The notes beneath the pieces are model-generated. The model was not told the DNA's origin and did not search any database. It worked only from the letters and a program-made list of their open reading frames with translations. A DNA stretch of 64,000 bases, taken from Oleiagrimonas soli (GTDB lineage Bacteria; Pseudomonadota; Gammaproteobacteria; Xanthomonadales; Rhodanobacteraceae). The DNA is taken from positions 124,001 through 188,000 of the forward strand of contig NZ_KN196471.1 of assembly GCF_000761445.1 (NCBI RefSeq), written 5' to 3'. Positions 39,400 to 48,907 of the stretch are shown in pieces. The position numbers and the translations under genes are program-made. Positions within the stretch are counted from its first letter, which is position 1. Each line of letters starts with the position of its first letter.

Positions 39400-40143
39400 A
39401 TGAGCATTCGTCCCCCGCCCCGCTACGCCGTGCATCCGGTACACGCCCCGCCTGCCCGTCCGCGGAGCAAGTGGTGGTGGGCGCTCGGCTGGGCGGTGTC
39501 CCTGCTGATCGCGATCGCGATCGGCTACGTGCTCGGCAACCGCGGCCCGGCCGTGGTCCCCGGCAGCGGCCACAACGCGCGCCAGCTGGCGGCCGAGAAC
39601 GCCGATCTGAAGCAACAGCTGGCCATCGCCCAGCGTTCGCAGCAGGTCGCCAGCGTGGCCACCAAGAAGCTCACCGACAATCTCGCCGAGCGTGACGAGC
39701 AGATCAACGGCCTGCGCGCCGACCTGGCCTTCTATTCGCGACTGGTCGGCGGCGGCGCGCAGCACCAGGGCCTGCAGTTGCAGATGGTGCATGTCGCGCC
39801 GGTGCCCAACTCGCGCGCCTGGAACATCGAGCTGACCCTGACCCGCAACGCCAAGCGCGGCGACGACATCAGCGGACACGCCGAGATCGACATCGACGGC
39901 GTGCGCTCGGGCACGCTCGCGCGCATGCACTGGAAAGACATCAGCGCACCGGATCAGAAGGACGGCATGGCCTTCAAGTTCAAGTACTTCCAGCAGCTGC
40001 ACGGCACCGTGATGCTGCCCAAGGACTTCACGCCGAACCGGTTGCGCATCAGCATCAGCCCCGACGGGGCGAAGACCACCACGCAAAGCATGTCCTGGAC
40101 GGACGCGCTGAAGAATCCGGAGAACACCGACCATGTGGAATAG
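39400..40143 (+). CDS. DUF6776-like membrane-anchored protein
   Basis: A 247-residue protein. A Pro-rich cytosolic N-terminus is followed by one membrane helix (about residues 27-46, WWWALGWAVSLLIAIAIGYVLG), a coiled coil at about 60-105 and a beta-rich C-terminal domain, probably periplasmic. It resembles DUF6776, unknown in function. The ATG at 39400 is chosen over 39349 because the upstream part is not protein-like. It overlaps the bactofilin gene by 11 bases, which suggests that it anchors or positions that polymer. Confidence 0.72.
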   Translation: MSIRPPPRYAVHPVHAPPARPRSKWWWALGWAVSLLIAIAIGYVLGNRGPAVVPGSGHNARQLAAENADLKQQLAIAQRSQQVASVATKKLTDNLAERDEQINGLRADLAFYSRLVGGGAQHQGLQLQMVHVAPVPNSRAWNIELTLTRNAKRGDDISGHAEIDIDGVRSGTLARMHWKDISAPDQKDGMAFKFKYFQQLHGTVMLPKDFTPNRLRISISPDGAKTTTQSMSWTDALKNPENTDHVE

Positions 40144-40597
40144 CAACCAGCGCAAGCCCGCCAGCACGGGCGACCATTCCCACGCCAACGACACCAGCCT
40201 GATCGCCTCGGGCACCCGCATCAAGGGCGACGTGCACTTCAGCGGCGCACTGCACCTGGATGGCGTCATCGAGGGCAGCGTCAGCGCCGACACCGACAGC
40301 AACGCCGTGTTCACGCTCAGCGAACAGGGCCGCGTCACTGGCGAGATCCACGTCCCGCACGCGGTCATCAACGGCATCGTCAAGGGCAACATCCACGCCG
40401 GCGAGCGGCTGGAGCTGGCCGCGCAGGCCTGCGTCGAGGGCGACGTGCACTACCGCGTGCTGGAAATGGCCGCCGGCGCGCAGATCAACGGCCGCATGGT
40501 GCACCAGAAGGAAAGCCCGCGGCAGATCACCCATCAGGCCGAGGAAGCCAGCGGCGTCTTCGACGACGACGTGGTGATGGACAGCGGCAAGGCCTGA
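40133..40597 (+). CDS. Bactofilin (polymer-forming cytoskeletal protein)
   Basis: A 154-residue protein with a right-handed beta-helix core. It starts [30 protein letters not shown] and continues with repeated GEI/GNI-type rungs. Bactofilins polymerise without nucleotide at the inner membrane and organise cell-wall or surface structures. It is translationally coupled to the DUF6776-like protein. The flanking tails are polar and likely disordered. Confidence 0.93.
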   Translation: MWNSNQRKPASTGDHSHANDTSLIASGTRIKGDVHFSGALHLDGVIEGSVSADTDSNAVFTLSEQGRVTGEIHVPHAVINGIVKGNIHAGERLELAAQACVEGDVHYRVLEMAAGAQINGRMVHQKESPRQITHQAEEASGVFDDDVVMDSGKA

Positions 40598-40692
40598 AAC
40601 GCCGCGCCGCACTTGAGCCGGCGCGACGTGGCCCCCATCTGGTTTCCAGCGGTCGCTTGCCGCGCAGGAACCGAAGCGCCACACTTGTCATC

Positions 40693-41064
40693 ATGAACAC
40701 CGTCATCCTGGACATGCCCGACTACCGCACCGGCGGCGCGCCGCTGGTGTTCACCGACGCGGCCGCGCACAAGGTGCGCGAGCTGATCGACGAAGAGGGC
40801 AACCCGTCGCTGAAGCTGCGCGTGTACATCACCGGCGGCGGCTGCTCGGGTTTCCAGTACGGCTTCACCTTCGACGAGGAACAGGCCGAGGACGACCTGG
40901 CGCTGGACAAGGAAGGCGTCACCCTGCTCGTCGATCCGCTGTCGCTGCAGTATCTGACCGGCGCCGAGATCGACTACGCCGAGAGCCTCAGCGGCGCGCA
41001 GTTCGTGATCCGCAATCCCAACGCCAGCACCACCTGCGGCTGCGGCTCCTCGTTCTCGATGTAA
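40693..41064 (+). CDS. erpA: Iron-sulfur cluster insertion protein
   Basis: A 123-residue A-type carrier. The three cluster-binding cysteines are C51 ([10 protein letters not shown]), C115 and C117 ([10 protein letters not shown]). It delivers clusters to target proteins, notably those of isoprenoid synthesis. The ATG at 40693 begins [10 protein letters not shown]; the residues upstream are not conserved in type. The HX-CSGF and CGCGSSF signatures favour ErpA over IscA. Confidence 0.94.
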   Translation: MNTVILDMPDYRTGGAPLVFTDAAAHKVRELIDEEGNPSLKLRVYITGGGCSGFQYGFTFDEEQAEDDLALDKEGVTLLVDPLSLQYLTGAEIDYAESLSGAQFVIRNPNASTTCGCGSSFSM

Positions 41065-41080
41065 GCCGGGCGCAGGTTCC

Positions 41081-42043
41081 GTGGACCTCGCCCGACAGCC
41101 CCCGCTGAACACCTTTGCCGGACTGGCGCTCGAACGCGCGGCCGAACGCCGCGAAGACGACGCCTGGCTGCATGCGCTGCAACGCGACGACGCCACCCGC
41201 TTTCTGGTGCTCGATCCCGACGCCCAGCTGTTCGCCGACGCCGAGGGCCTCCGGCCACGGCTGCTGACGCCGGACGAACGCGCCACCCTGCTGCCGGACG
41301 CCGACGCCAGCCTGCTCGGCGTCGATGCCGGCGGGCGCGGCCACTTCCTGCTGCGCGCCGACGCGATCCAGGCCGCGCGCATGGACGCCACGCTCGATAC
41401 GCAGCGCATCCATCTGCGCAAGGCCGGCATGCTGTTCGACGCCTTCGACGCCGGCCTGTTCGCCTACGCCAGCGGCCTCGCCCACTGGCAGGCGCGGCAC
41501 CGCTTCTGCCCGGCCTGCGGCGGCGCCCTGGAACTGCTCGCCGCCGGCCATCGCGCGCGCTGCACCCGCTGCGGTCAGTTGCAGTTCCCGCGCAGCGATC
41601 CGGCCATCATCGTCATCGTCGAACACGACGGCGCCTGCCTGCTGGGCCGCCAGGCCAGCTGGCCCGAAGGGCGCTACTCCACGCTGGCCGGCTTCGTCGA
41701 GCCGGGCGAATCGCTGGAAGACGCCGTGCGCCGCGAGGTGGCCGAGGAAGCCGGCGTTGCCGTCGGCGCCTGTCACTACCACTCCTCGCAGCCCTGGCCG
41801 TTCCCGGCCTCGCTGATGCTCGGCTTCACCGCCCACGCCCGCAGCCGCGCCATCGAACTGCGCGACGGCGAACTGGAACACGCCCGCTGGTTCACGCCGG
41901 AGCAACTGATCGAGGGCATCGAGCAGGGCAGCCTGCTCGCGCCGACACGGCTGTCGGTGTCGTGGCGACTGATCGAGCACTGGTTGCGCGAACGCGCCGG
42001 CATCGAGCTCGGCGCATTGTGCGAAGCCGCCGCCACGACCTGA
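41081..42043 (+). CDS. nudC: NAD+ diphosphatase
   Basis: A 320-residue enzyme. A zinc ribbon (CPAC...CTRC, about residues 143-165) precedes the Nudix box GFVEPGESLEDAVRREVAEEAGV (about 205-227) and the NudC-specific SQPWPFPASLM motif. It hydrolyses NAD/NADH and removes NAD caps from RNA. It uses a GTG start at 41081, 16 bases after the erpA stop, and is probably co-transcribed with it. Confidence 0.95.
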   Translation: MDLARQPPLNTFAGLALERAAERREDDAWLHALQRDDATRFLVLDPDAQLFADAEGLRPRLLTPDERATLLPDADASLLGVDAGGRGHFLLRADAIQAARMDATLDTQRIHLRKAGMLFDAFDAGLFAYASGLAHWQARHRFCPACGGALELLAAGHRARCTRCGQLQFPRSDPAIIVIVEHDGACLLGRQASWPEGRYSTLAGFVEPGESLEDAVRREVAEEAGVAVGACHYHSSQPWPFPASLMLGFTAHARSRAIELRDGELEHARWFTPEQLIEGIEQGSLLAPTRLSVSWRLIEHWLRERAGIELGALCEAAATT

Positions 42044-42106
42044 CCGGCGCGGCCCGCTACAATCGTCGAAAGCTTTCTTCGCCCGCAATCCGGAGTCGAA
42101 CCCGTC

Positions 42107-43009
42107 ATGGCTATACGTCTGCTGGTCGTTCTGGTGGTCATGCTGCTGATCCACCTGCTGCCGCACATGCCCAAGTACCGCCGTCACGGCTGGTTCCATC
42201 GCTGGACCGAGCACCATGCCGACAGCGACGGCGCGACCTTCGTCGCCTGGACCCTGCTGCCGCCGCTGATCCTGTGCGCCGTGGTGTCCATCGTGCTGTC
42301 GCAGATTCCGCTGATGACCGCGCTGTGGGGCCTGTTCGCGGGCTGCGTGCTGGCCTACAGCCTGGGTCCGCGCGATCTGGAGCGCGACATCGACGCCGTG
42401 CTCAAGGCCGGCGACCGCGACAGCCGCCTCGCCGCCGCGCAGTCCCTGCGCGCCACCGACGACGCCGCACCGCTGCCGTTCACCGCGCCGTGCCTGGTCG
42501 AGGCCGCGGTGTGGGCCGGTCTGCGCCGGCGCTTCGCGGTGATCTTCTGGTTCCTGCTGCTGGGCCCGACCGGCGCGCTCGGCTACCGCCTGGTGCGCCT
42601 GCTGCTGGTCGACCCGCCCGAAGGCGAAGACGACACGGATGCCGGCGAGACTTCGACACCCGCGCGCGGCCGCGCGGCGGCACGTCGCCTCGGCGAACTG
42701 CTGGACTGGCCCGCCGCGCACCTGATGGTGCTGGCGATGGCGCTGGTATCTGACTTCGACGCCGTGACCCGCGCCTGGCGCGAATGGCACGCCGACGCCG
42801 GCAACGCCGCGCGCAACTTCGACCCGGGCTTCCTGGGCGCGGTGGCACGCGCCAGCGTGGACGCCGACGTGGAAGCCGGCGACGGCGGCATCGAGGACAC
42901 CAACGACGTGCTGGTCGAACTCGGCGACGCGCGGCGCCTGCTGCGCCGGGTGCTGGTGGTCTGGCTGGCCGTGGCCGCGCTGATCGTGCTGGGCGGCTGG
43001 TTCGTCTGA
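42107..43009 (+). CDS. ampE: AmpE-like regulatory membrane protein
   Basis: A 300-residue protein of the AmpE/CobD superfamily with about four membrane segments. YSLGPRDLERDIDAVL and VEAAVWAGLRRRFAVIFWFLLLGPTGALGYRL are the family's core blocks. AmpE modulates AmpC beta-lactamase signalling together with AmpD. No ampD gene is adjacent in the window, so the physiological link here is inferred. Confidence 0.9.
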   Translation: MAIRLLVVLVVMLLIHLLPHMPKYRRHGWFHRWTEHHADSDGATFVAWTLLPPLILCAVVSIVLSQIPLMTALWGLFAGCVLAYSLGPRDLERDIDAVLKAGDRDSRLAAAQSLRATDDAAPLPFTAPCLVEAAVWAGLRRRFAVIFWFLLLGPTGALGYRLVRLLLVDPPEGEDDTDAGETSTPARGRAAARRLGELLDWPAAHLMVLAMALVSDFDAVTRAWREWHADAGNAARNFDPGFLGAVARASVDADVEAGDGGIEDTNDVLVELGDARRLLRRVLVVWLAVAALIVLGGWFV

Positions 43010-43079
43010 GCCAGCGCGCCTGAAGCACGCCACGCTGCGTCACCGCGTTCTCCGCTTGCCGAGCGCGGTACGCAACACC

Positions 43080-43436
43080 TCACCGACCAGTGCGGAGCAG
43101 CGCCTCCAGCTCGTGGACATGCCGGGACCGCGCCAATCCCTCCGCACCTGCCGTCGCGCAGGCCGCATACCAACGCGCGCGCGCCAGCGCAGTCTGCAGC
43201 ATCACGCGTCGAACAGCCGCTGCCGCACCCACGCTGGCACGTTGCAACGCCCATGCCGCGTAATCGCGATCCAACGGCCAATCGAGCAGATCGGCTTCCG
43301 ACGACAGGCGCGCGAGTACGGCCTCGGCTTCGTCCACCGTCGCCGCACGGGCCACGCTGGACACCATGCGATCGACGGCCTCTGTACTCACACCCGCTCG
43401 CGCCAACGCCGCCACCGTTTGTCGCCACGCATCCAT
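43080..43436 (-). CDS. Small alpha-helical protein, unknown
   Basis: A 118-residue protein, Ala-rich and predicted helical, without signal peptide, membrane helix or recognisable motif. The start at 43436 begins MDAWRQTVAALARAGVST, ten bases after the MFS-acyltransferase stop. It is the last gene of that minus-strand unit and converges on ampE. The length, codon bias and tight spacing make it a plausible gene, but no function can be suggested. Confidence 0.55.
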   Translation of the reverse strand: MDAWRQTVAALARAGVSTEAVDRMVSSVARAATVDEAEAVLARLSSEADLLDWPLDRDYAAWALQRASVGAAAAVRRVMLQTALARARWYAACATAGAEGLARSRHVHELEALLRTGR

Positions 43437-43446
43437 CTGCGGACCC

Positions 43447-45321
43447 TCAGGCTTCCGCACCGCGCAGCTCGCGCACGCGCGCTTCCAGCGCGGCCGCATC
43501 GACACCCTCGGGCGCCACCGGCGCACCGACGACCAGTTCGATACGCGCACGGAAGCGTCGCGGCAGGCGCGCGCGGCGCAGGAAGTTGTCGCGGCGGCTG
43601 AACACACTGCCCCACAGTCCGCGCAGCGCCATCGGCACCACAGGTACCGGACGCCGTTCCAGCACGCGGCTGATGCCGGGCTTGAACGGCGCGATCTCGC
43701 CATCGGCGGTCAGTCCACCCTCGGGATACAGGCACACCACTTCGCCCGCCTCCAACGCCGCGTCGATGGCGTCGTAGGCTTGCTGCAGCAGCTCCGGGTC
43801 TTCCTTGGCGCCGGCGATGGGAATCGCGCCGGCCATGCGGAACAGCGGCCGCAGCAACGGCAGCCGGTAGATGCGGTAGTACATGACGAAGCGCACCGGC
43901 CGTCGCACGCAGGCCATCACGATCAGCGGATCGGTGAAAGCGACGTGATTGCACACCAGCAGCGCCGGCCCGTGCTCGGGAATGCGATCGATGCCTTCGC
44001 GGCGGATGCGGTACAGCGTGTTGACCAGTAGCCAGCCGAAGAAGCGCAGCGGAAATTCCGGCACCAGCGTGAAGATGTACACCGCCACCGCGGCGTTCAT
44101 CACCGCCACCGTCAGGAACAGCTGCGGCACGCTCAGGCCGACGCCCAGCAGCACGATGCCGAAGGCCGCCGCCAGCACCATGAACAGCGAGTTGATGATG
44201 TTGGTGCCGGCGATGATGCGCGACAGCTGGCTGCGCTCGGCGCGTTCCTGCACCAGCGCGAACAGCGGCACGATGTAGAAGCCCGACACCATGCCGATCA
44301 GGACCAGGTCGATGGCGATGTGCCAGCCGCCCGCGCCGCTCAGCATGCTCCACCAGTTCTGCTCGCGCAGCAGCGCTTCGTGCGGCCGCACGAAATACAG
44401 GTCGATGCCGAACACGGTCATGCCAGCCGCGCCCAGCGGCACCAGACCCGGTTCCACCTTGCCGCCCGACAGCCGCTCGCACAGCAGCGAGCCGACGCCG
44501 ATGCCGATGGAGAACAGCGCCAGCGCCAGGGTCAGCACGCTGGCGTCGCCGCCCAGGTAATTGCGCGTGTACAGCGGCAGTTGCACGGTGAGCGTGGCGC
44601 CGTAGAACCAGAACCAGGAGATGCCGAGAATGGCGTTGAACACCGTGCGGTTGCGGGTCGTGAAACCGAGCACGCGCCAGGTCTCGACGAACGGGTTCCA
44701 CTCGAAGCGCAGGTCCGGCGCGGTCGCCGGCGAAGGCGGAATCGCGCGGCTAGCGAGGTAGCCAGCCAGGGCCACGCCGATCACCGCTGCCGAGGCCAGT
44801 TGCGGGCCGAGGTGCGGCACCGCCATCAACGCGTTGCCGGCCACCGAACCCAGCAGGATCGACAGCGAAGTGCCGGTCTCGACCAGACCGTTGCCGCCGA
44901 CCAGTTCACTGGGATGCAAGGTCTGCGGCAGGATCGAATACTTGATCGGACCGAACAGCGTCGACTGCAGGCCCATCAGGAACAGCACTGCCAGCAGCAT
45001 GCCCGGACTGGCCAGCATGAACGCCACCGAGGCCAGCGCCATCACCGCCACCTCCATCGCCTTGACGATGCGGATCAGGCGCGCCTTCTCCATGCGCTCG
45101 GCGAGCTGGCCGGCGCTGGCCGAGAACAGGAAGAACGGCGCGATGAACAGCGCCAGCGCGATGTTGTTGTAGGTGCTCAGCGCCTGCGAAGACATGCCCA
45201 GGCGGAACGTGGCCATGCCGATCAAGGCGTAGCGGAACGCATTGTCGTTAAACGCACCCAGCGCCTGAGTCAGAAAGAACGGCGCAAAGCGGCGCTTGCC
45301 CAGCAAGGCGAACTGACTCAT
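43447..45321 (-). CDS. LplT-like MFS transporter fused to a 1-acylglycerol-3-phosphate acyltransferase
   Basis: A 624-residue fusion. Residues 1 to about 400 form an LplT-like major facilitator module (FLTQALGAFNDNAFRYALI start). Residues about 415-624 are a PlsC acyltransferase: HX4D as NHVAFTD, YPEGGLTADG and VPMALRGLW. In the full Aas system a lysophospholipid flippase, an acyltransferase and an acyl-ACP ligase work together. Here the ligase domain is missing. The fusion would import and reacylate lysophospholipids with acyl donors made elsewhere. Confidence 0.9.
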   Translation of the reverse strand: MSQFALLGKRRFAPFFLTQALGAFNDNAFRYALIGMATFRLGMSSQALSTYNNIALALFIAPFFLFSASAGQLAERMEKARLIRIVKAMEVAVMALASVAFMLASPGMLLAVLFLMGLQSTLFGPIKYSILPQTLHPSELVGGNGLVETGTSLSILLGSVAGNALMAVPHLGPQLASAAVIGVALAGYLASRAIPPSPATAPDLRFEWNPFVETWRVLGFTTRNRTVFNAILGISWFWFYGATLTVQLPLYTRNYLGGDASVLTLALALFSIGIGVGSLLCERLSGGKVEPGLVPLGAAGMTVFGIDLYFVRPHEALLREQNWWSMLSGAGGWHIAIDLVLIGMVSGFYIVPLFALVQERAERSQLSRIIAGTNIINSLFMVLAAAFGIVLLGVGLSVPQLFLTVAVMNAAVAVYIFTLVPEFPLRFFGWLLVNTLYRIRREGIDRIPEHGPALLVCNHVAFTDPLIVMACVRRPVRFVMYYRIYRLPLLRPLFRMAGAIPIAGAKEDPELLQQAYDAIDAALEAGEVVCLYPEGGLTADGEIAPFKPGISRVLERRPVPVVPMALRGLWGSVFSRRDNFLRRARLPRRFRARIELVVGAPVAPEGVDAAALEARVRELRGAEA

Positions 45322-45401
45322 CCGGTGTCCCCCACGAAACTCCGGCCAAGCCTAGCGCAAAACGCGGACGCCGCGATGACAGCCGCGCCGGCACCCCGCG
45401 C

Positions 45402-46685
45402 TCAATCGCGACGCAAAGCCCGATGACCGATATCGCGACGATAGAACACGCCGTCGAAACGGATGTTCTTGGCGCAGTCGTAGGCACGCTCGCGCGCCGT
45501 GCCCAGATCGTCGCCCAGCGCGCACACCGTCAGCACGCGACCGCCGGCGGTCACCGTCGCGCCATCCGCATCGCGCTTGGTGCCGGCGTGGAAGACCTTC
45601 ACGTCCTTGCCGAAGGCGCCGTCCAGACCATGGATCGGCAGACCGCTGCGCACCTTGCCCGGGTAACCGCCCGAGGCCAGCACCACGCCAATCGCCGGGC
45701 GCGGGTCCCACTTCGCCTCGGTCTGGTCCAGACGGCCGTCCAGCGCGGCCTCGACCAGATCCACCAGGTCCGACTGCAGACGCATCATGATCGGCTGCGT
45801 CTCCGGATCGCCGAAGCGCACGTTGAACTCGACCACCTTCGGCGCGCCGCGCTTGTCGATCATCAGACCGGCGTAGAGGAAGCCGATGAACGGCGCGCCC
45901 TCGGCCGCCATGCCGCGCAGGGTCGGCTCGATGACTTCGCGCTGGATGCGCTTCTCGACCTCCGGCGTGACCACCGGCGCCGGCGTGTACGCACCCATGC
46001 CGCCGGTGTTCGGGCCGAGATCGCCCTCGTCGCGGCGCTTGTGGTCCTGGCTGGACACCATCGGCAGGAAGTTGTGGCCGTCGCTCATGACGATGTAGCT
46101 GGCTTCCTCGCCCTCGAGAAATTCCTCGATCACCACCCGCGCCGAGGCGTCGCCGAAGGCGTGCGCGCCGAGCATGTCGTGCAGCGCCTGCTCGGCGTCG
46201 GCGACGGTCAGCGCCACCACCACGCCCTTGCCGGCGGCCAGACCGTCGGCCTTGATGACGATGGGCGCACGATGCTGGCGCACGTGGTCGAGCGCCCGGT
46301 TCAGTTCGGTGAATACCGCGTAGCGCGCGGTGGGAATGTTGTGACGCTGCAGAAAATCCTTGCTGAAGGCCTTGGAGCCTTCCAGCTGCGCGGCGATGGC
46401 GCGCGGGCCGAAGCAGCGCAGGCCGGCGGCGCGGAAGCGGTCGACCACGCCCGCCACCAGCGGCGCTTCCGGGCCGACCACGGTCAGCTCCACGGCCTCG
46501 TCGCGCGCCAGCTGCAGCAGCGCCGCGGGATCGGAGGCATCGACCGCGACATTGCGCATGCCCGGCTCGACCGCGGTGCCGGCGTTGCCCGGCGCGACCA
46601 GCACCTCGCTGACGCGGCGCGATTGACGGATCTTCCACGCCAACGCGTGTTCGCGACCGCCGCCGCCGATCACCAGAACTTTCAT
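45402..46685 (-). CDS. purD: Phosphoribosylamine-glycine ligase
   Basis: A 427-residue ATP-grasp enzyme. It begins [18 protein letters not shown], which includes the conserved N-terminal nucleotide loop, and has the [11 protein letters not shown] and [11 protein letters not shown] blocks. It makes glycinamide ribonucleotide in purine synthesis. The ATG at 46685 starts the conserved block. It is 80 bases upstream of the MFS-acyltransferase gene; no purH gene is adjacent, though purH-purD pairs are common elsewhere. Confidence 0.97.
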   Translation of the reverse strand: MKVLVIGGGGREHALAWKIRQSRRVSEVLVAPGNAGTAVEPGMRNVAVDASDPAALLQLARDEAVELTVVGPEAPLVAGVVDRFRAAGLRCFGPRAIAAQLEGSKAFSKDFLQRHNIPTARYAVFTELNRALDHVRQHRAPIVIKADGLAAGKGVVVALTVADAEQALHDMLGAHAFGDASARVVIEEFLEGEEASYIVMSDGHNFLPMVSSQDHKRRDEGDLGPNTGGMGAYTPAPVVTPEVEKRIQREVIEPTLRGMAAEGAPFIGFLYAGLMIDKRGAPKVVEFNVRFGDPETQPIMMRLQSDLVDLVEAALDGRLDQTEAKWDPRPAIGVVLASGGYPGKVRSGLPIHGLDGAFGKDVKVFHAGTKRDADGATVTAGGRVLTVCALGDDLGTARERAYDCAKNIRFDGVFYRRDIGHRALRRD

Positions 46686-46898
46686 GCCTTGCTCCACATC
46701 AGTCTTGCGCGCACGTCGGGGTGCGGGAGCCGCGTATGATCGCGCATGGCGCTGCCGCGGCCAAGCCGGGGCCCGCCGCGGAACGCGCGCACCCGGTATC
46801 CGCGCACAGAATGACCGCCGCCATCGAAAGGAAGCGGCGGCCCGCAGCGAGCGGCGCAGCATGCCCCTTCAACGGAGAGCGACAGGCGACGGGGCAGC

Positions 46899-48293
46899 TC
46901 AGGTCGCGTCGCGCAGGGCCGCCAGCAGCGCCTGACGCGGCAGCTTGCCGGTCTCGTTGCGCGGCAGCGCGGCCACGCGACGCAGCGGTCGCGGCAGGAA
47001 TGCGGGGTCGAGCATCTCGCGCAGACGCGCGTTGAGTTCGGCTTCGCTCAGGGTCGGCGCCACCACCAGGGCGGCGATGCGGCGTACCTGCATGGCGTCG
47101 CTGCGGTCGAGCTGGAACATCACGCCATCCTCGACGCCGGGAATCGACAGCAGACGGCGGTTGAGGTCCCCCAGCGAAGCGCGCTTGCCGGCGATCTCCA
47201 GCAGGTCCGTGTTGCGCCCGCACAGACGGAAATGCCGCGCGTCGGGCAGTTCGACCAGATCGGCCAGCGTGACCTGTGCCGCCAGCTGCGGCGCCTCGAT
47301 GCGGGTGCCGTCGGGCTGCGGATGCAGATGCACGTCCGGGTACAGCGCCCACAGCGATTCGGTCGTGGTGCGACGGCTGGCGAACACGCAGGTCTCGGTG
47401 GAGCCGAACACCTCCACCAGCGGCGCGCCGAAGCGATCCTCGGCGGCCTGCGCCAGCTCCAACGGCATCGGCGCAGTGGCCGACACCATCGCCGCCAGCG
47501 GCGGCAGGGTCACGTCCTCGGCCAGCAATGCGCGCAGGTGCACCGGCGTGATGACCAGCACGCGAGGCGCCGGCACCTCCGCCAGCTCGCGCGCGATGTC
47601 GGCGGCGAAGAACGGTCGCCCGGCATGCACGCCGACCTCGCCCAGCAGCGGCAGCAACACCGACATCTCCAGCCCGTACATGTGTTGCGGCGGCACCGTG
47701 GCGACGACCTCGAAGGCCGTGCCGATGTGCGCGGCGAAGCAGGCCATGTTGCCGGCGTTGCTGGCGTGCAGGCTGCCCCAGGTCTTGCGGTTGGCCTGCG
47801 GCTGGCCGGTGGAACCGGAGGTGTAACCGATCACGGCCAGATGCCCGGCATCCACATTCGGCACCGCGAAGACATCTTCGACCACCGCATGCAGCGCCGG
47901 CATGGCGATGAAGTTCGGCGGTGGCTCGCACGGCCGCGACTCGGCCAGCGCGTGACAGCCCGGATGCGCGGCCATGATCTCAGCCACGGCGCGCGGCGCG
48001 CGCGACGGCGGCAGCAGGTTGGTCTGTCCGGCCAGCACGATGGCGCAGAACGCGACCAGGAAGCTGTAGCGATCCTCGCACAGGTTCACCACGTACACGC
48101 CCGGCGGCAGGCTGGCGCGGACCTGGCGCACGTGCGCCAGGAACACATCGGCGCGAACCGGCGCGCCTTCGCGCCAGACCACGACGCGCGAGGGATCGCG
48201 GGCATGCAGCAGCGGCAGCTGCGCTTGCGGCGCGGGCTGCATGCATACGATCTGCGCCGCCGGTGCGCCGCCGATGTCGGATTCGCCGTTCAC
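46899..48293 (-). CDS. AMP-binding acyl/aryl ligase, aryl-polyene type (3-HBA activation candidate)
   Basis: A 464-residue ANL-superfamily enzyme. The phosphate loop is GYTSGSTGQPQ, FGSTETCVFA is the adenine/substrate A5 block, and NETGKLPRQ near the C-terminus holds the catalytic Lys. The PPQHMYGLE segment recalls ligases encoded in aryl-polyene clusters. It could activate 3-hydroxybenzoate as an adenylate and load it on the pigment ACP, like XanA2 of Xanthomonas. It lies 37 kb from the pigment genes, in a unit upstream of purD, so the link is inferred. Confidence 0.72.
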   Translation of the reverse strand: MNGESDIGGAPAAQIVCMQPAPQAQLPLLHARDPSRVVVWREGAPVRADVFLAHVRQVRASLPPGVYVVNLCEDRYSFLVAFCAIVLAGQTNLLPPSRAPRAVAEIMAAHPGCHALAESRPCEPPPNFIAMPALHAVVEDVFAVPNVDAGHLAVIGYTSGSTGQPQANRKTWGSLHASNAGNMACFAAHIGTAFEVVATVPPQHMYGLEMSVLLPLLGEVGVHAGRPFFAADIARELAEVPAPRVLVITPVHLRALLAEDVTLPPLAAMVSATAPMPLELAQAAEDRFGAPLVEVFGSTETCVFASRRTTTESLWALYPDVHLHPQPDGTRIEAPQLAAQVTLADLVELPDARHFRLCGRNTDLLEIAGKRASLGDLNRRLLSIPGVEDGVMFQLDRSDAMQVRRIAALVVAPTLSEAELNARLREMLDPAFLPRPLRRVAALPRNETGKLPRQALLAALRDAT

Positions 48294-48313
48294 GGATGAC
48301 CCACTCGCCTCCC

Positions 48314-48895
48314 CTAGCCGCGGATGATAGCGCCGGTGACGGCGTCACGAATGGTGGTCGGCTTGTCCGCACCGCCGACGGGCGCGTCCAGCACCGCGTC
48401 GAGACGGTCGCCGAAGGCCGCGTGCACGCCCGCGGCGTCGCGCGCCGGCGGCGTGCCGTGTCGGTTGGCGCTGGTCGAAACCAGGGCGCGACCGAAGGCC
48501 CGACACAGCGCCGCGGCGGGTGCATGCGCGGTCATGCGCAAGGCGATGCCGTCGTGCCCGCCGGTGATCCACGGCGGCACGTCGGCCGCGCGCGGCAGGA
48601 TCCAGGTGTTCGGCCCGGGCCAGCTGTCGCGCACGCGCTGCAATGCGTCGGCGGGCAATGCGTCCAGATCGATGTAGGGCCGCAGCTGCTCGAAATCGGC
48701 GCCGATCAGCAGCACGCCCTGGGTCGCCGGCCGCTGCTTGAGCGCGAACAGGCGCTCGAAGGCATCGCGGTCATGCGGGTCGCAGCCGAGTCCGTACACG
48801 GCCTCGGTGGGATAGGCGATCACGCCGCCAGCGTGCAGCGCGGCGGCACAGCGTTCGAGACCGGCCTGGATGGATGCGTCGGACGAAGCGTTCAT
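48314..48895 (-). CDS. tsaC: Threonylcarbamoyl-AMP synthase
   Basis: A 193-residue protein of the short TsaC/YrdC class, without the Sua5 C-terminal domain. YPTEAVYGLGCDPHDRDAF and STSANRHGTPP are the substrate-binding signatures. It makes threonylcarbamoyl-AMP for the t6A modification of ANN-decoding tRNAs. It starts 12 bases after the topA stop and is likely co-transcribed with it. Confidence 0.94.
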   Translation of the reverse strand: MNASSDASIQAGLERCAAALHAGGVIAYPTEAVYGLGCDPHDRDAFERLFALKQRPATQGVLLIGADFEQLRPYIDLDALPADALQRVRDSWPGPNTWILPRAADVPPWITGGHDGIALRMTAHAPAAALCRAFGRALVSTSANRHGTPPARDAAGVHAAFGDRLDAVLDAPVGGADKPTTIRDAVTGAIIRG

Positions 48896-48907
48896 GGCAG
48901 TCGAGGT

